Shown here: one piece after another, positions 1-10,072 of the stretch
Numbering within the stretch: position 1 is the first letter of the stretch
Layout of the letters: each line of letters starts with the position of its first letter
Source of the DNA: Alkalispirillum mobile
GTDB lineage: Bacteria; Pseudomonadota; Gammaproteobacteria; Nitrococcales; Halorhodospiraceae
DNA length: 64,000 nt
Direction of reading: 5' to 3'
Assembly: GCF_003664325.1 (NCBI RefSeq)
Contig: NZ_RCDA01000003.1
Coordinates: 186,001-250,000 of the forward strand
Made by a program: the position numbers and the translations under genes
The notes under the pieces: generated by a model
Seen by the model: only the letters and a program-made list of their open reading frames with translations
What the model was told of the DNA's origin: nothing
Database searches by the model: none

Positions 1-1
1 G

Positions 2-1084
2 GTGCGGGCGCGGGAGTGGGTCAAGGGGCTGCTCGAGATCCAAGAGACGGCCGGCAATTCGCTGGAGTTCATCGAAAACGTCAAGATCGACCTGCTACCG
101 GACGAGATCTACGTCTTTACCCCCAAGGGCGAGATCATGGAGCTGCCCAGCGGCGCCACGGCGGTGGACTTCGCCTACGCCGTGCACTCGGATGTCGGTA
201 ACGCCTGCATCGCCGCCAAGGTGGACCACCGGCTTACCCCGCTGCGCACCCCGCTGCAGACCGGGCAGATGGTGGAGATTATCACCGCCCCGGTGGGTCG
301 GCCCAACCCGGTCTGGCTCGATTTCGTGGTGACCGCCAAGGCCCGCGCCGCCATCCGCCACTCGTTGAAGAAGCTCAAGCAGCACGAGGCCGAAGACCTC
401 GGGCGGCGCATGCTCGACCGGGCCCTGACCAGCCTGTCGCTGAGCCTGGAGGACCTGCCCGCCGACGAGGTGCGCGAGCGCGCCATCGAACTGGGCGAGA
501 AGGACCTGCCGACCCTGCTGCGTGCCGTCGGCCTGGGGCGGCGGGTGCCCTGGGTGGTGGCGCAAAAGCTGGCCGGGATCGGTCAGGAGACCCCGGTCGA
601 GGGCGAGCCGGTCCCGTTGCCGCACCAGGCTGATCGCCAGCAACTCAGTATCCGCGGTACCGAGGGCACGGTGGTGAGCTTCGCCAAGTGCTGCCGGCCG
701 ATCCCGGGGGATCCCATCCTCGGTTTCGCCAGCGCCGGGCGCGGCGTGGTGGTGCACCACCGCGACTGCCGCAACGTGGCCGCCTCGCGCAAGCAGGCGG
801 ACAAGTGGATCGACGTGCAGTGGGAGCCGGAGGTGGAGGGGAGCTTCTCCACCGTGATCGCGGTGGACGTGGTCAACGAGCGGGGGGTACTGGCCACCCT
901 GGCCACTACCATCGCCGAGGCCGAGGGCAACATCGACAACGTGGTCATCGACGAACGGGATGCCATGATCTCCACCGTGCGCTTCACCCTCAGCGTGCGC
1001 GATCGCCGCCACCTGGCGAACATCATGCGCCGGCTGCGCGTGACCCGCCCGGTCCAGCGCATCACCCGGCGCAAGGGCAACTGA
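2..1084 (+). CDS. spoT: bifunctional (p)ppGpp synthase/hydrolase SpoT, C-terminal part (5' end outside window)
   Basis: C-terminal regulatory half of a RelA/SpoT-family enzyme that controls the stringent-response alarmone (p)ppGpp. Visible in order: a TGS domain at about residues 30-95 ([16 protein letters not shown]), a helical linker, the conserved cysteine-containing segment [11 protein letters not shown] near 228-238, and a C-terminal ACT domain from about 280. The hydrolase and synthetase domains lie to the left of the window, so the frame is open from the first bases and the GTG at position 2 is not taken as the real start. The SpoT rather than RelA assignment rests on the intact CC motif and the ridA-recG neighbours, the usual gammaproteobacterial order. 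Confidence 0.93.
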   Translation: MRAREWVKGLLEIQETAGNSLEFIENVKIDLLPDEIYVFTPKGEIMELPSGATAVDFAYAVHSDVGNACIAAKVDHRLTPLRTPLQTGQMVEIITAPVGRPNPVWLDFVVTAKARAAIRHSLKKLKQHEAEDLGRRMLDRALTSLSLSLEDLPADEVRERAIELGEKDLPTLLRAVGLGRRVPWVVAQKLAGIGQETPVEGEPVPLPHQADRQQLSIRGTEGTVVSFAKCCRPIPGDPILGFASAGRGVVVHHRDCRNVAASRKQADKWIDVQWEPEVEGSFSTVIAVDVVNERGVLATLATTIAEAEGNIDNVVIDERDAMISTVRFTLSVRDRRHLANIMRRLRVTRPVQRITRRKGN

Positions 1085-1109
1085 CCGCTCAACACAACAA
1101 GGACCCGTC

Positions 1110-1493
1110 ATGGAACGCAAGACCATCCAGACCGACAAGGCCCCGGCCGCCATCGGCCCCTACTCCCAGGCCATCCAGGCCGGCCGCACCGTCTACCTGT
1201 CCGGCCAGATCCCCCTGGTGCCCGAGACCATGGCCCTGGTGGAGGGCGACATGGAGGCGCAGATCCGCCAGGTCTTCAACAACCTGCAGGCGGTGGCCGA
1301 GGCGGCGGACGGCCGACTGGCCGACGTGGTGAAGCTGAACATCTTCCTCACCGACCTGAGCCATTTCGGCCTGGTCAACGAGATCATGCAGGCGTACTTC
1401 GCCGAGCCCTATCCGGCGCGGGCGGCCATCGGGGTGGCAGAACTGCCCAAGGGCGCCCGGGTGGAGATGGACGCCATCCTGGTCCTGCCCTGA
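1110..1493 (+). CDS. ridA: RidA family 2-iminobutanoate/2-iminopropanoate deaminase
   Basis: 127-residue member of the YjgF/YER057c/UK114 family, which hydrolyses reactive enamine/imine intermediates released by PLP enzymes such as threonine dehydratase. The family signature AIGPYSQAI is at the N-terminus, and the C-terminal [17 protein letters not shown] segment carries the conserved active-site arginine. Length matches the family (about 125-130). It lies 25 nt after spoT and 10 nt before recG, so probably cotranscribed. Confidence 0.95.
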   Translation: MERKTIQTDKAPAAIGPYSQAIQAGRTVYLSGQIPLVPETMALVEGDMEAQIRQVFNNLQAVAEAADGRLADVVKLNIFLTDLSHFGLVNEIMQAYFAEPYPARAAIGVAELPKGARVEMDAILVLP

Positions 1494-1503
1494 CGCGGCG
1501 GTT

Positions 1504-3609
1504 TTGACCAAAGCCCCCTTGCCAGCACTGCGGGACGACCCGGCCATGCAGCCGGTCACCACCCTGAAAGGGGTGGGCCCGCAGATGGCCCAGCGCCTGG
1601 CACGCCTGCACCTGGAGACGGTGCAGGACCTGTTGTTCCACCTGCCGCTGCGCTACGAGGACCGCGATACGGTGCGGCAGCTGGGCGCCATGCAGCCCGG
1701 CGAGTCCGGGGTGATCGTGGGCCGGGTGGAGCACGCCGGGGTCGCGGAGGGGCGGCGCCGCCGGCTGATCGTGCGGATCAGCGACGGCACCGGGCAGGCC
1801 GACCTGGTCTTTTTTCACTTTCATCCCGGCCAGCGGCAGCAGATGCGCCCCGGTACGCCGATCCGGTGCTTCGGTGAACTCCGCCCCGGCCCCACCGGAC
1901 TGCAGATGGCCCACCCGGAGTACCGGCTGGGCCCCCAGGCCGAGGCCGGTGACTCGGGGCCGCACGGACTCACGCCCGTCTATCCCGCCACCCAGGGGCT
2001 GCAGCAGCAGACCCTGCGGAAACTGATCGACCAGGCGCTGGCCCGCGCCCGGCACATGCCCGACTGGCTGCCCACGGAACTCACCCGGGACCTGGGCCTG
2101 CCCAGCCTGGCCGAGGCGCTCCACTACGTGCACAAGCCGCCGGTGGATGCCGACACCGCGCCACTGGTGGAGGGGCGCCACCCCTGCGTGCAGCGGCTGG
2201 CGGTGGAAGAGCTGCTGGCCCACCATCTATCCATGCGCCGACTGCGGGCGCACCTGCAGGCCTCTGCCGACGCCCCGGCCATCCACGGGGACGGCCGGTT
2301 GACCCGGCGGCTGCTGGAATCCCTGCCCTTCGCCCTCACCAACGCCCAGCGCCGGGTGGACCGGGAGCTGGCCGGCGACATGGCCCACGCGGTGCCGATG
2401 CTGCGGCTGGTGCAGGGGGACGTGGGCTCGGGCAAGACCGTGGTGGCCGCGCTGGCGGCGCTGCGCGCGGTGGAGGCCGGCTACCAGGCGGTGATCATGG
2501 CCCCCACCGAGCTGCTGGCCGAGCAGCACCTGCGCAGCTTCAGCGAGTGGCTCGCCCCGCTGGGCCTGGAGGTGGGCTGGGTCTCCGGGCGGGCCAGCGG
2601 GCGCAAGCGCGAGGCGGTGCTGGCCGCCCTGGCCGCGGGCGAACTCCCCGTGGTGGTGGGGACCCACGCCCTGTTCCAGGAGGACGTGCGGTTCCACGCC
2701 CTGGGGTTGGTCATCGTCGATGAGCAGCACCGCTTCGGCGTGCACCAGCGCCTGGCCCTGAAGGAGAAGGGCCACCAGGGCCGCAGCCAGCCCCACCAGA
2801 TCATCATGACCGCCACCCCCATCCCGCGCACCCTGGCGATGACCGCATACGCCGACCTGGATGTGTCGCTGATCGACGAGCTGCCCCCCGGGCGCAAGCC
2901 GGTCAAGACCGTGGCGCTGTCCGAGAGTCGGCGCGACGAGGTGGTGGCCCGCATCGGCGCGGCGCTGGAGCAGGGGCGCCAGGCCTACTGGGTCTGCACC
3001 CTGATCGAGGACTCCGAGGTGCTGGAGGCGCAGGCGGCCGAGGCCACCTATGCCGCGCTTGAGGAGGCCCTGCCGGAACACGCCGTGGGACTGGTGCACG
3101 GGCGGATGAAGCCGACGGAAAAGGATGCGGTGATGGCGGACTTCGCCGCCGGCCGGATCGGGCTGCTGGTGGCCACGACGGTCATCGAGGTGGGGGTGAA
3201 TGTTCCCAATGCCAGCCTGATGATCATCGAGAACGCCGAGCGCCTCGGGCTGGCCCAGCTCCACCAGTTGCGCGGGCGGGTGGGCCGCGGTGAGGCCGAA
3301 AGCAGCTGCGTGCTGATGTATCATGGCCCGTTGTCCCGCACGGCGCGGGCGCGGCTGGAGGTGCTGCGCCGGAGCAACGACGGCTTCGAGATCGCGCGCC
3401 GGGATCTGGAGATCCGCGGGCCGGGCGAGCTGCTCGGGACCCGCCAGACCGGGGACCTGACCTACCGGGTCGCGGACCTGAACCGCGACGCCGCGCTGCT
3501 GCCACGGGTCCAGGCATTGGGCGACCGGCTGCAACAGCAGCACCCCGAGCGCGTCGAGCCGCTGGTGCGCCGATGGGTGGGCGCGGCCGAGCGCTACGGG
3601 CAGGTCTGA
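1504..3609 (+). CDS. recG: ATP-dependent DNA helicase RecG
   Basis: Full-length RecG (701 residues; E. coli 693), the branch-migration helicase that reverses stalled replication forks and processes Holliday junctions. Visible: N-terminal [15 protein letters not shown], an OB-fold wedge domain, Walker A GDVGSGKT near 305-312, motif II DEQH near residue 406, motif [17 protein letters not shown], and the C-terminal motif VI region LRGRVGRGE. The long frame starts with TTG at 1504. An ATG at 1546, after GGGACGA, would give 687 residues and is an equally credible start. It runs straight into ubiC. Confidence 0.95.
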   Translation: MTKAPLPALRDDPAMQPVTTLKGVGPQMAQRLARLHLETVQDLLFHLPLRYEDRDTVRQLGAMQPGESGVIVGRVEHAGVAEGRRRRLIVRISDGTGQADLVFFHFHPGQRQQMRPGTPIRCFGELRPGPTGLQMAHPEYRLGPQAEAGDSGPHGLTPVYPATQGLQQQTLRKLIDQALARARHMPDWLPTELTRDLGLPSLAEALHYVHKPPVDADTAPLVEGRHPCVQRLAVEELLAHHLSMRRLRAHLQASADAPAIHGDGRLTRRLLESLPFALTNAQRRVDRELAGDMAHAVPMLRLVQGDVGSGKTVVAALAALRAVEAGYQAVIMAPTELLAEQHLRSFSEWLAPLGLEVGWVSGRASGRKREAVLAALAAGELPVVVGTHALFQEDVRFHALGLVIVDEQHRFGVHQRLALKEKGHQGRSQPHQIIMTATPIPRTLAMTAYADLDVSLIDELPPGRKPVKTVALSESRRDEVVARIGAALEQGRQAYWVCTLIEDSEVLEAQAAEATYAALEEALPEHAVGLVHGRMKPTEKDAVMADFAAGRIGLLVATTVIEVGVNVPNASLMIIENAERLGLAQLHQLRGRVGRGEAESSCVLMYHGPLSRTARARLEVLRRSNDGFEIARRDLEIRGPGELLGTRQTGDLTYRVADLNRDAALLPRVQALGDRLQQQHPERVEPLVRRWVGAAERYGQV

Positions 3610-3662
3610 GTCCCGCGCCGGTGCCCGCTCGCCGGGCCGGAACGCATTGTTTGGAGAATCGT

Positions 3663-4211
3663 TTGTACCGGAACACAGAGGCAAGTTGGCGGCCGCGTCG
3701 CCACCCGGTGCGGCGCAAGGCGCCGGCCGGCCTGCAGGCCTGGCTGGACGAACCGGGCTCGCTTACCGCCCGGCTGCGCCGCAGCGTGCCCGGTGACCTG
3801 GTGGTGACCGTGCTGGTGGAGCGCTGGGGCCGGCCCAGCCAGGACGAGGCCCGGGCGGTGGCCCTGCCCGACGGGCGCCATGCGCGGATTCGCGAGGTGT
3901 TGCTGGGCAGCCGGGATACCGCGTGGATCTATGCCCGCACCATCATGCCGCCGGAAGCCCTGGCCGGTGATGGCCGGCGCCTCGCCCGGCTTGGGCGGAC
4001 GCCGCTGGGTGGGGCGCTGTTCCGGGGACGGTCGGTGGTGCGCGGGCCGTTGAGCATCGCCCGGTTGACTCGCCGGGACCCGCTGGCGCGGCGGGTGCCG
4101 GGGGGCGGGGCCGGCTACTGGGCGCGGCGCTCGCGGCTGTGGTACGGCGATGCCGGCCTGCTGGTCACCGAGGTGTTTCTGCCGCCGTTGCTGCGGTATC
4201 TGGAGGACTGA
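3663..4211 (+). CDS. ubiC: chorismate--pyruvate lyase
   Basis: UbiC-type chorismate lyase, which makes 4-hydroxybenzoate for ubiquinone from chorismate. Recognisable segments are [17 protein letters not shown] near the N-terminus, [20 protein letters not shown] in the middle and [23 protein letters not shown] at the end. The TTG at 3663 is chosen because GGAG lies six bases upstream; it gives 182 residues against 165 in E. coli. GTG 3621 or ATG 3573 (overlapping recG) would extend the protein with low-complexity Arg/Ala sequence. The ubiA gene, encoding the next enzyme, follows after 5 nt. Confidence 0.85.
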   Translation: MYRNTEASWRPRRHPVRRKAPAGLQAWLDEPGSLTARLRRSVPGDLVVTVLVERWGRPSQDEARAVALPDGRHARIREVLLGSRDTAWIYARTIMPPEALAGDGRRLARLGRTPLGGALFRGRSVVRGPLSIARLTRRDPLARRVPGGGAGYWARRSRLWYGDAGLLVTEVFLPPLLRYLED

Positions 4212-4216
4212 ACCCC

Positions 4217-5098
4217 ATGGAGCTCACCGCTGATACGCTGCGCGACCGCGCCTGGCAGTACGCGCAACTCACCCGGCTCAACCGGCCCATCGGCAACTTC
4301 CTGCTGCTTTGGCCCATGCTCTGGGCGCTGTGGATTGCGGCGGACGGTCTGCCCGATCTCAAGGTGCTCGTGGTGTTCGTGCTCGGCGTGTTGGTCATGC
4401 GTGCCGCCGGTTGCGTCATCAACGACTACGCCGATCGCGATTTCGATGGCCACGTCAAGCGCACCACCCATCGGCCCATGGCCAATGGCCGGGTGAGCGA
4501 GCGCGAGGCCCTGACCCTGTTCGTGGTGCTCTGCCTGGTGGCCTTCGGCCTGGTGTTGTTGATGAACTGGCTGACCATCGCGCTCTCGCTGGTTGCCGTG
4601 GCCCTGGCTGCCACCTACCCGTTCATGAAGCGCTACACCCACTTTCCACAGGTCCACCTGGGGGCGGCGTTCGGTTGGGCCATCCCCATGGCCTTCGCGG
4701 CTCAGACCGGGGCCGTGGCGCCGGTGGCCTGGCTGCTGTTCATCGCCGCGGTGGTCTGGGCCACCATCTACGACACCCAGTACGCCATGGTGGACCGGGA
4801 CGACGACCTCAAGATCGGCGTGAAATCCACCGCCGTGCTCTTTGGCCAGGCCGATCGCGCCATCATCGGCGGCCTGCAGGTGGTGATGCTGGGGCTGCTG
4901 GTCGCTGCCGGCCTGGCGGTGGGGCTGGGGCTTTTCTGGTACCTGGGGCTGGTGGCCGCGGCCGGGCTGTTCGCCTATCAGCAGTGGCTGATCCGCGCGC
5001 GCCAGCGCGAAGACTGCTTCCGCGCCTTTCTCAACAACAACTGGTGGGGCGGGGTGGTGTTTCTGGGCCTGGTGCTGGACCTCCACCTCGCGGCCTGA
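4217..5098 (+). CDS. ubiA: 4-hydroxybenzoate octaprenyltransferase UbiA
   Basis: Integral membrane prenyltransferase (293 residues) that attaches the polyprenyl tail to 4-hydroxybenzoate in ubiquinone synthesis. The first Asp-rich motif [20 protein letters not shown] begins near residue 69; the second, [13 protein letters not shown], is in the C-terminal half. Several hydrophobic helices alternate with these cytoplasmic loops. The ATG at 4217 fits the family N-terminus ([14 protein letters not shown]); the frame is open further upstream into ubiC but that extension is not family-like. Forms an operon with ubiC and converges on comF. Confidence 0.95.
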   Translation: MELTADTLRDRAWQYAQLTRLNRPIGNFLLLWPMLWALWIAADGLPDLKVLVVFVLGVLVMRAAGCVINDYADRDFDGHVKRTTHRPMANGRVSEREALTLFVVLCLVAFGLVLLMNWLTIALSLVAVALAATYPFMKRYTHFPQVHLGAAFGWAIPMAFAAQTGAVAPVAWLLFIAAVVWATIYDTQYAMVDRDDDLKIGVKSTAVLFGQADRAIIGGLQVVMLGLLVAAGLAVGLGLFWYLGLVAAAGLFAYQQWLIRARQREDCFRAFLNNNWWGGVVFLGLVLDLHLAA

Positions 5099-5110
5099 CC
5101 GCTACCGCAC

Positions 5111-5854
5111 CTAGCGCGATCCGGGCGGTGGCGGCGTCCGCGCCGTCGCCCAGGCCTCCACCGTCTCCACCCCGGCTGCCTTCAGTACCCGGGCGATCTC
5201 GTCAAGGGTGCATCCGGTGGTCATCACATCGTCCACCACCGCCACGTGCCGCGCCGGCAAGGTTCCATTCACCGCGAAGGCCCCGAGTACGTTCCCCGGT
5301 CGCTGTGCGCGGTCCAGCCCGCTCTGGGTGCTGGTGGCGCGTACCCGCCGTAACCCGTGCCAGATCCTGACCCCGGGCAGTGCGCTTGTCAGCTGGCGCG
5401 CCAGCTCCGTGGCCTGGTTATACCCGCGGGCGCGCAGCCGCTGAGGGTGCAGCGGCACCGGCAACAGCAGTTCTGGCAGGGGCTCCGGCCGGGAGTCCGC
5501 CACCTCGGCCAGTAGGGCACCCAGCACCCGCCCGGTGGCCAGCTGGCGGTGGAATTTGAACCCGGTGATCAGCCGGTCCACTGGGAACCGGTAGTGGAGC
5601 GGAGCGAGCACCCGGTCGAAACAGGGGCGTGCCTGCAGGCAATCGCCGCACAGGTCGTTGGCGACGGCGCCAGCGGGCAGGGGGACACCGCAACCTGCGC
5701 ACGGCCGGCTTAGCCAGGGCAGGTCTTGCCGGCAGCCGGCGCACAGGTCCAGCGCCGGTGGCTCGCCCGGCGCGCCGCACAGCACGCAACAGGGCGGGTA
5801 AAGCCGGTCGAGCCCGCGCTCCAGGGCTTGCAACCAGCGGCGTACGCCTTCCAT
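5111..5854 (-). CDS. comF: ComF family phosphoribosyltransferase-like protein
   Basis: 247-residue ComF/GntX-type protein. The N-terminal third is a cysteine-rich double zinc ribbon (CCVLCGAP, LCAGC, CAGCG, LCGDC) and the C-terminal half is a type I phosphoribosyltransferase fold with the PRPP loop VAVVDDVMTTGCT. ComF acts in DNA uptake for transformation; many proteobacterial homologues next to biotin genes have no defined role. The ATG at 5854 is chosen because GGAGGAG lies just upstream on the minus strand; the frame extends to 5917 without family similarity. It is divergent from bioB across the BirA-type operator, so it may share biotin control. Confidence 0.85.
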   Translation of the reverse strand: MEGVRRWLQALERGLDRLYPPCCVLCGAPGEPPALDLCAGCRQDLPWLSRPCAGCGVPLPAGAVANDLCGDCLQARPCFDRVLAPLHYRFPVDRLITGFKFHRQLATGRVLGALLAEVADSRPEPLPELLLPVPLHPQRLRARGYNQATELARQLTSALPGVRIWHGLRRVRATSTQSGLDRAQRPGNVLGAFAVNGTLPARHVAVVDDVMTTGCTLDEIARVLKAAGVETVEAWATARTPPPPGSR

Positions 5855-5932
5855 GGCAGTCTCCTCCGCAGTGAGCACATCCGGGCAGTTTAGCGGAATG
5901 GTTAGCCGCCTTGGCACGAGAAACAGGCCAAT

Positions 5933-5966
5933 TTGTAAACCACAAAATAACGATACAGGTTGACGG
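5933..5966. promoter_or_regulatory. BirA-type biotin operator
   Basis: Left half TTGTAAACC (5933-5941) and right half GGTTGACGG (5958-5966) are separated by 16 nt. The E. coli bio operator has TTGTAAACC, a 16-nt spacer, then GGTTTACAA, so the left half is identical and the right half matches at six of nine positions with the same spacing. BirA bound to biotinyl-AMP is the expected repressor. The site lies between comF and bioB and overlaps the bioB -35 element. Confidence 0.82.
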
Positions 5967-5987
5967 CGTGTGAGGGGTTGTTAGCAT
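5960..5987 (+). promoter_or_regulatory. probable sigma-70 promoter of the bio operon
   Basis: TTGACG (5960-5965) and TAGCAT (5982-5987) are separated by 16 nt. The -35 hexamer lies inside the right half of the BirA operator, so repressor binding would block it, as in E. coli. The predicted transcript starts near 5994 and would carry the whole palindrome in its leader. The -10 match is moderate (four of six). Confidence 0.55.
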
Positions 5988-6010
5988 CCGCTGAGCCCCC
6001 AAAATATCGT

Positions 6011-6212
6011 GTTGTGCTGTTGAGGTGGGTGCAGGTGCCGGCGGGCCGACTATTGCGCACCGAGCAACGCAGCGAAAAGGCGGAGACAAGGCGCGCCTGT
6101 CCGAGCGAAGCGAGTTCGCGCCGCCGCCTTTTCGCGAGTAGCGCAGGGAACCCCGAAGGGGTGCGCACTACCGGAGGCCCGCCGGCACCTGTACCCACCT
6201 CGACAGCACAAC
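6011..6212. repeat. 202-bp imperfect palindrome upstream of bioB (MITE-like or leader hairpin)
   Basis: The outer arms at 6011-6047 and 6176-6212 are 37 nt each and complementary except at two positions. Inside them TATTGCGCACC pairs with a GGTGCGCACTA segment at one mismatch, and GCGAAAAGGCGG pairs with CCGCCTTTTCGC. The right half contains ACCCC-TTC-GGGGT read on the minus strand. No coding capacity was recognised. The size and terminal complementarity look like a non-autonomous palindromic element; a function in the bio leader is also possible. Confidence 0.75.
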
Positions 6213-6232
6213 CCATACCGGAGCCGAACTCC

Positions 6233-7228
6233 ATGGACCCGAGCCCGATCCGCCACGACTGGACCCAGCGGGAGGTCCTGCAGCTCTTCCAGCAGCCCTT
6301 CAGCGACCTGCTGCACCAGGCTCAGGCCACCCACCGGGCCCACTTCGACCCCAACCGAGTCCAGGTCAGCACGCTGCTGAGCATCAAGACCGGTGCCTGC
6401 CCCGAGGACTGCAAGTACTGCCCGCAGAGCATCCGCTACGATACCGGCCTGGAGCGGGAACAGGTCATGGCGGTGGAAGAAGTGGTCGACGCCGCCCGGC
6501 GGGCCCGCGCTGCCGGCGCCACCCGCTTCTGCATGGGTGCCGCGTGGCGTTCGCCCAAGGACAAGGACCTGCAGACCGTCGAGGCCATGGTGCGCGAGGT
6601 CAAGGCGCTGGGCATGGAGACCTGCCTCACCCTCGGCATGCTGCGCGACGGCCAGGCCGAGCGCCTGCGCGACGCCGGGCTCGACTACTACAACCACAAC
6701 CTCGATACCTCCGAAGCGTACTACGACGAGATCATCACCACCCGCAGCTACCAGGATCGCCTCGACACGCTGGAAAAGGTGCGTGATGCCGGCCTCAAGA
6801 CCTGTTGCGGCGGCATCATCGGCATGGGGGAGGCGCGCGAGGACCGGGTCGCGCTGCTCCGAACACTGGCCACGCTGCCCGTCCATCCCCAAAGCGTGCC
6901 CATCAACCAGCTCGTCCAGGTGCCGGGCACGCCGCTGCACGGTATCGAGCCGCCCGACCCCTTCGAGTTCGTCCGCACCATCGCCGTCGCCCGTCTGCTC
7001 ATGCCCGGCAGCTACGTCCGCCTGTCCGCCGGGCGCGAGCAGATGTCCGATGAACTGCAGGCGCTGTGCTTTCTTGCCGGCGCCAATAGCATCTTTTACG
7101 GTGACAAGCTGTTGACCACCGGTAACCCCGAGGCCGATGCGGACCGCCAACTGCTGGACCGGCTCGGCATGGGGTTCGAGGAACGCGCCTGCGCCCAGAC
7201 CCAATGCGAGACCAACGACCCGGCATGA
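6233..7228 (+). CDS. bioB: biotin synthase BioB
   Basis: 331-residue radical-SAM enzyme that inserts sulfur into dethiobiotin. The SAM-cluster motif [10 protein letters not shown] gives Cys56, Cys60 and Cys63. Other family segments are YYNHNLDTS and [11 protein letters not shown], which supply ligands of the second cluster, and [13 protein letters not shown]. The ATG at 6233 begins the family-like [10 protein letters not shown]; the frame is open upstream only because it crosses the palindrome. bioF follows with an ATGA overlap. Control by the upstream BirA-type operator is expected. Confidence 0.97.
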   Translation: MDPSPIRHDWTQREVLQLFQQPFSDLLHQAQATHRAHFDPNRVQVSTLLSIKTGACPEDCKYCPQSIRYDTGLEREQVMAVEEVVDAARRARAAGATRFCMGAAWRSPKDKDLQTVEAMVREVKALGMETCLTLGMLRDGQAERLRDAGLDYYNHNLDTSEAYYDEIITTRSYQDRLDTLEKVRDAGLKTCCGGIIGMGEAREDRVALLRTLATLPVHPQSVPINQLVQVPGTPLHGIEPPDPFEFVRTIAVARLLMPGSYVRLSAGREQMSDELQALCFLAGANSIFYGDKLLTTGNPEADADRQLLDRLGMGFEERACAQTQCETNDPA

Positions 7229-8400
7229 ACCGCCCCGGCCTTGACCAGGTGCTGAGCCAGCGCCTGGCCGAGCGGCACGCTGCAGGGCTGCACCGCAGCC
7301 CGCGACGGCTGCAGGGCGTGGAAGGTCCCTACGGCCTGACGCCCGACGGGCGCACCGTGGTGGTGTTCTGTGCCAACGACTACCTGGGCCTGGCCAGTGA
7401 CCCCCGGCCCGGTCAGGCCATGGCCCAGGCCGCGGTGGACCAGGGCGCTGGCAGCGGCGCTGCCCACCTGGTCAGCGGCCACCGTCCGGAGCACGAGGCC
7501 CTGGAGCGCGACCTGGCCGCCTGGACAGGGCGCGAGGCGGCGCTGCTCTTCTCCACCGGCTACATGGCCAACCTGGGGGTGATCGACGCCCTGGTGGGGC
7601 GGGGAGACACCGTCCTCGAGGACCGCCTCAACCACGCCTCACTGCTCGACGGGGCGCGGATCTCCGGTGCCCGGCTGCGCCGTTATCACCATGCCGACGC
7701 CGAACACCTGGACGCCCTGCTGCAGAAGGACACCGGCCGCCACCGGCTGGTGGTGACCGACGGGGTCTTCAGTATGGACGGCGACTGCGCACCGTTGCCG
7801 GCGCTGGCCCGGGTCGCCCGTCGTCACGGGGCGTGGCTGATGGTGGACGACGCCCACGGGCTGGGCGTGCTGGGCCGGAGCGGTGCCGGCCTGCTGGCGG
7901 AAGCCGGGTTGGGGCAGGCGGACGTCCCCGTGCTGGTGGGCACGCTGGGCAAGGCCTTGGGCAGCTTCGGGGCCTTCGTGGCGGGTAGCCGCGTGCTGAT
8001 CGACGCCCTGGTTCAGTCCGCCCGTACCTGGATCTACACCACCGCCCCGGCCCCCGCCCAGGCGGCCGCCACCCGGGAGGCCCTGGCGATGGCCCGCGAC
8101 CAGGACTGGCGCCGGGACCACCTGGGGCGGCTGATCCGCCGTTTCCGCGACGGTGCCGCCGACCTGAACCTGCCCCTGATGCCCTCCAAGACCCCCATTC
8201 AGCCCGTGCTGGTGGGCGAGGCCGGGCAGGCGCTGGCCGCCAGCCGGGCCCTGGAGGCGCGCGGCTACTGGGTTACCGCCATCCGGCCCCCCACCGTGCC
8301 GCCGGGTACGGCCCGGCTGCGCGTGACCCTGAGCGCCGCCCACGCCGACCACCACGTCGACGGCCTGCTCGGCGCCCTGGGGGACTGCCTGCCGCGATGA
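7225..8400 (+). CDS. bioF: 8-amino-7-oxononanoate synthase BioF
   Basis: 391-residue PLP-dependent alpha-oxoamine synthase that condenses pimeloyl-ACP with L-alanine, the first step of biotin ring assembly. Family features are [10 protein letters not shown] near the N-terminus, [13 protein letters not shown], the [11 protein letters not shown] strand, and the PLP lysine in [14 protein letters not shown] (Lys243). The ATG at 7225 overlaps the bioB stop (ATGA), and bioH begins by overlapping the bioF stop, so translational coupling is likely. Confidence 0.96.
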   Translation: MNRPGLDQVLSQRLAERHAAGLHRSPRRLQGVEGPYGLTPDGRTVVVFCANDYLGLASDPRPGQAMAQAAVDQGAGSGAAHLVSGHRPEHEALERDLAAWTGREAALLFSTGYMANLGVIDALVGRGDTVLEDRLNHASLLDGARISGARLRRYHHADAEHLDALLQKDTGRHRLVVTDGVFSMDGDCAPLPALARVARRHGAWLMVDDAHGLGVLGRSGAGLLAEAGLGQADVPVLVGTLGKALGSFGAFVAGSRVLIDALVQSARTWIYTTAPAPAQAAATREALAMARDQDWRRDHLGRLIRRFRDGAADLNLPLMPSKTPIQPVLVGEAGQALAASRALEARGYWVTAIRPPTVPPGTARLRVTLSAAHADHHVDGLLGALGDCLPR

Positions 8401-9158
8401 TCTTCACCCGCACCGAAGGACAGGGCAGCGAGCCGTTGGTGCTGGTTCACGGCTGGGGATTCGATCACACCGTGTTCGCCCCCTGGCTGCCCGCGCTCAC
8501 GGACCGCTGGCGGGTCACCCGGGTGGACCTGCCGGGGCACGGCCGCAGCCCCGCGTCCGGCGCGGCGGGGGGGCTGACGGAGTGGGCAGCGGCCATCCGG
8601 CGGGCGATCCCGGAGGACGCCCTGTGGGCCGGCTGGTCCCTGGGGGGGCTGCCGCTCCTGCAGGCGGTCATCGACGGGGCCAGGCCGCGGGCTCTGCTGC
8701 TGTTGGCCGCCAGCCCCTGTTTTTGCCAACGCCCGGACTGGCCCCACGGGGTGCCTGCCGCCGATCTGGACGCCATGGTGCATGGCCTGGACGCTGCGCC
8801 GGAGGCCACCGTGCACCGCTTCCGCACCCTCTTAGGCCGGGGCGGGGTGGCGGACCGGCGGGCCCTGAAGCCCTGGCGCCGGCGCCCCTCCGCGTCGCCC
8901 GGGGCCCTGCGCGCCGGCCTGGCGCTGCTGCGGGATACCGACCTGCGGGCCGGTCTGGCTCGCGTGGACTGCCCTGCCTGCTGGCTGGCCGGCGACGGCG
9001 ACCCGCTGATCCCCCGGGCGGCCGCGGCGTGGGGAGCCCGGGCCATGCCCCGGGGGGAAATCGCGTATCATCCCCGGGCAGGGCACCTGCCCTTTCTCAC
9101 CCACCCCGAGTGGGCCACCGACGCCCTGCAAGCCCTCAGCCGACAAAGCCGATCATGA
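8397..9158 (+). CDS. bioH: pimeloyl-ACP methyl ester carboxylesterase BioH
   Basis: 253-residue alpha/beta hydrolase that removes the methyl ester from pimeloyl-ACP methyl ester and so ends the BioC-started pathway. Motifs are LVLVHGWGFD near the N-terminus, the nucleophile elbow GWSLGG (Ser81), an Asp in GDGDPLIP and His in RAGHLPF. In E. coli bioH lies outside the bio operon; here it sits between bioF and bioC with 4-nt overlaps on both sides. The context makes BioH much likelier than a generic esterase. Confidence 0.93.
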   Translation: MIFTRTEGQGSEPLVLVHGWGFDHTVFAPWLPALTDRWRVTRVDLPGHGRSPASGAAGGLTEWAAAIRRAIPEDALWAGWSLGGLPLLQAVIDGARPRALLLLAASPCFCQRPDWPHGVPAADLDAMVHGLDAAPEATVHRFRTLLGRGGVADRRALKPWRRRPSASPGALRAGLALLRDTDLRAGLARVDCPACWLAGDGDPLIPRAAAAWGARAMPRGEIAYHPRAGHLPFLTHPEWATDALQALSRQSRS

Positions 9159-10030
9159 CCCGTACCCCCATCGACAAGCTCCAGGTCCGCCGCCGCTTCC
9201 ACCGCGCCGCGGACAGCTACGACCAGGTCGCCGTGCTGCAGCGCGAGGTGGGCGAGCGGCTGATCGAGCGCCTGCCCCTGATCCTGATGCAGCCGCAGAC
9301 CATCCTCGACGTGGGCTGCGGTACCGGCTTCTGCACCCGCGCCCTGCAGGACCATTACCGCAAGGCGCGGGTCATTGGCCTGGACCTGGCCCCGGCCATG
9401 CTCCAGGCCACCCGGCGCCGGGGCCGTTGGCTGCGCCCCATCCGCACCGTCTGTGCCGACGCCGAGCGCCTGCCGCTGGCCTCCGAGAGCATGGACATGG
9501 TCTTCTCCAACGTGGCGCTGCAGTGGCTGCCCGACCTGGAACGGGTCTTCGCCGAGTTCCAGCGGGTGCTCCGGCCCGGCGGGCTCCTGATGTTCTCCAG
9601 CTTCGGCCCCGACACGCTCAAGGAGCTGCGCGAGGCGTGGGCGCAGGTGGACGACAAGCCCCACGTGCACGAGTTCATCGACATGCACGACGTGGGTGAT
9701 GCCCTGATCCAGGCGCGTTTCGCCGATCCGGTGATGGACATGGAGGCCTTCACCCTGACCTACGACGATCCCATGGGCGTGCTGCGCGACCTGCGCGGCC
9801 TGGGGGCGGGCAATGCCGCCAGTGGCCGCAGCCGCGGGCTCACCACCCGGCGGCGGCTCCAGGCCATGTGCCAGGCCTACGAGGCGGCCCACCAGGGGCC
9901 GGATGGGCGCATCCCCGCCAGCTGGGAGGTGGTCTACGGCCACGCCTGGGCCAGCGAGGGCCTGCCCCAGCGGCGCGAAGGTGATACGGTCAGCATCAGA
10001 GCGGATCACATCCCGGTCCGCCGACGCTGA
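9155..10030 (+). CDS. bioC: malonyl-ACP O-methyltransferase BioC
   Basis: 291-residue SAM-dependent methyltransferase that methylates malonyl-ACP to start pimelate synthesis on the fatty-acid machinery. It has the BioC N-terminus VRRRFHRAADSYD, the SAM motif ILDVGCGTGFCTRAL and the later ALQWLPDLERVFAEFQRVL segment. The ATG at 9155 overlaps the bioH stop. The frame stays open a further 573 nt upstream across bioH, but only as a shadow of that gene. Last recognisable biotin gene of the operon; no bioD or bioA follows. Confidence 0.93.
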   Translation: MTRTPIDKLQVRRRFHRAADSYDQVAVLQREVGERLIERLPLILMQPQTILDVGCGTGFCTRALQDHYRKARVIGLDLAPAMLQATRRRGRWLRPIRTVCADAERLPLASESMDMVFSNVALQWLPDLERVFAEFQRVLRPGGLLMFSSFGPDTLKELREAWAQVDDKPHVHEFIDMHDVGDALIQARFADPVMDMEAFTLTYDDPMGVLRDLRGLGAGNAASGRSRGLTTRRRLQAMCQAYEAAHQGPDGRIPASWEVVYGHAWASEGLPQRREGDTVSIRADHIPVRRR

Positions 10031-10072
10031 TTCCGGCGGCCGCGCCGCCTCCCTACGCCCGGAGAAACGCCC

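Larger units (their letters stand above)
5855..6232. other. comF-bioB divergent regulatory region
   Basis: This 378-nt stretch without a gene holds, from left to right, the comF leader, a BirA-type operator overlapping a bioB promoter, and a 202-nt imperfect palindrome that ends 20 nt before the bioB start. Frames open across it show no recognisable protein. The bioB ribosome site is GGAG at 6220-6223, nine bases before the ATG. Confidence 0.7.

Noticed and set aside
8582-9154. Long N-terminal extension of BioC
   Set aside because: The extension reads bioH in another frame; the ATG overlapping the bioH stop gives the family N-terminus.
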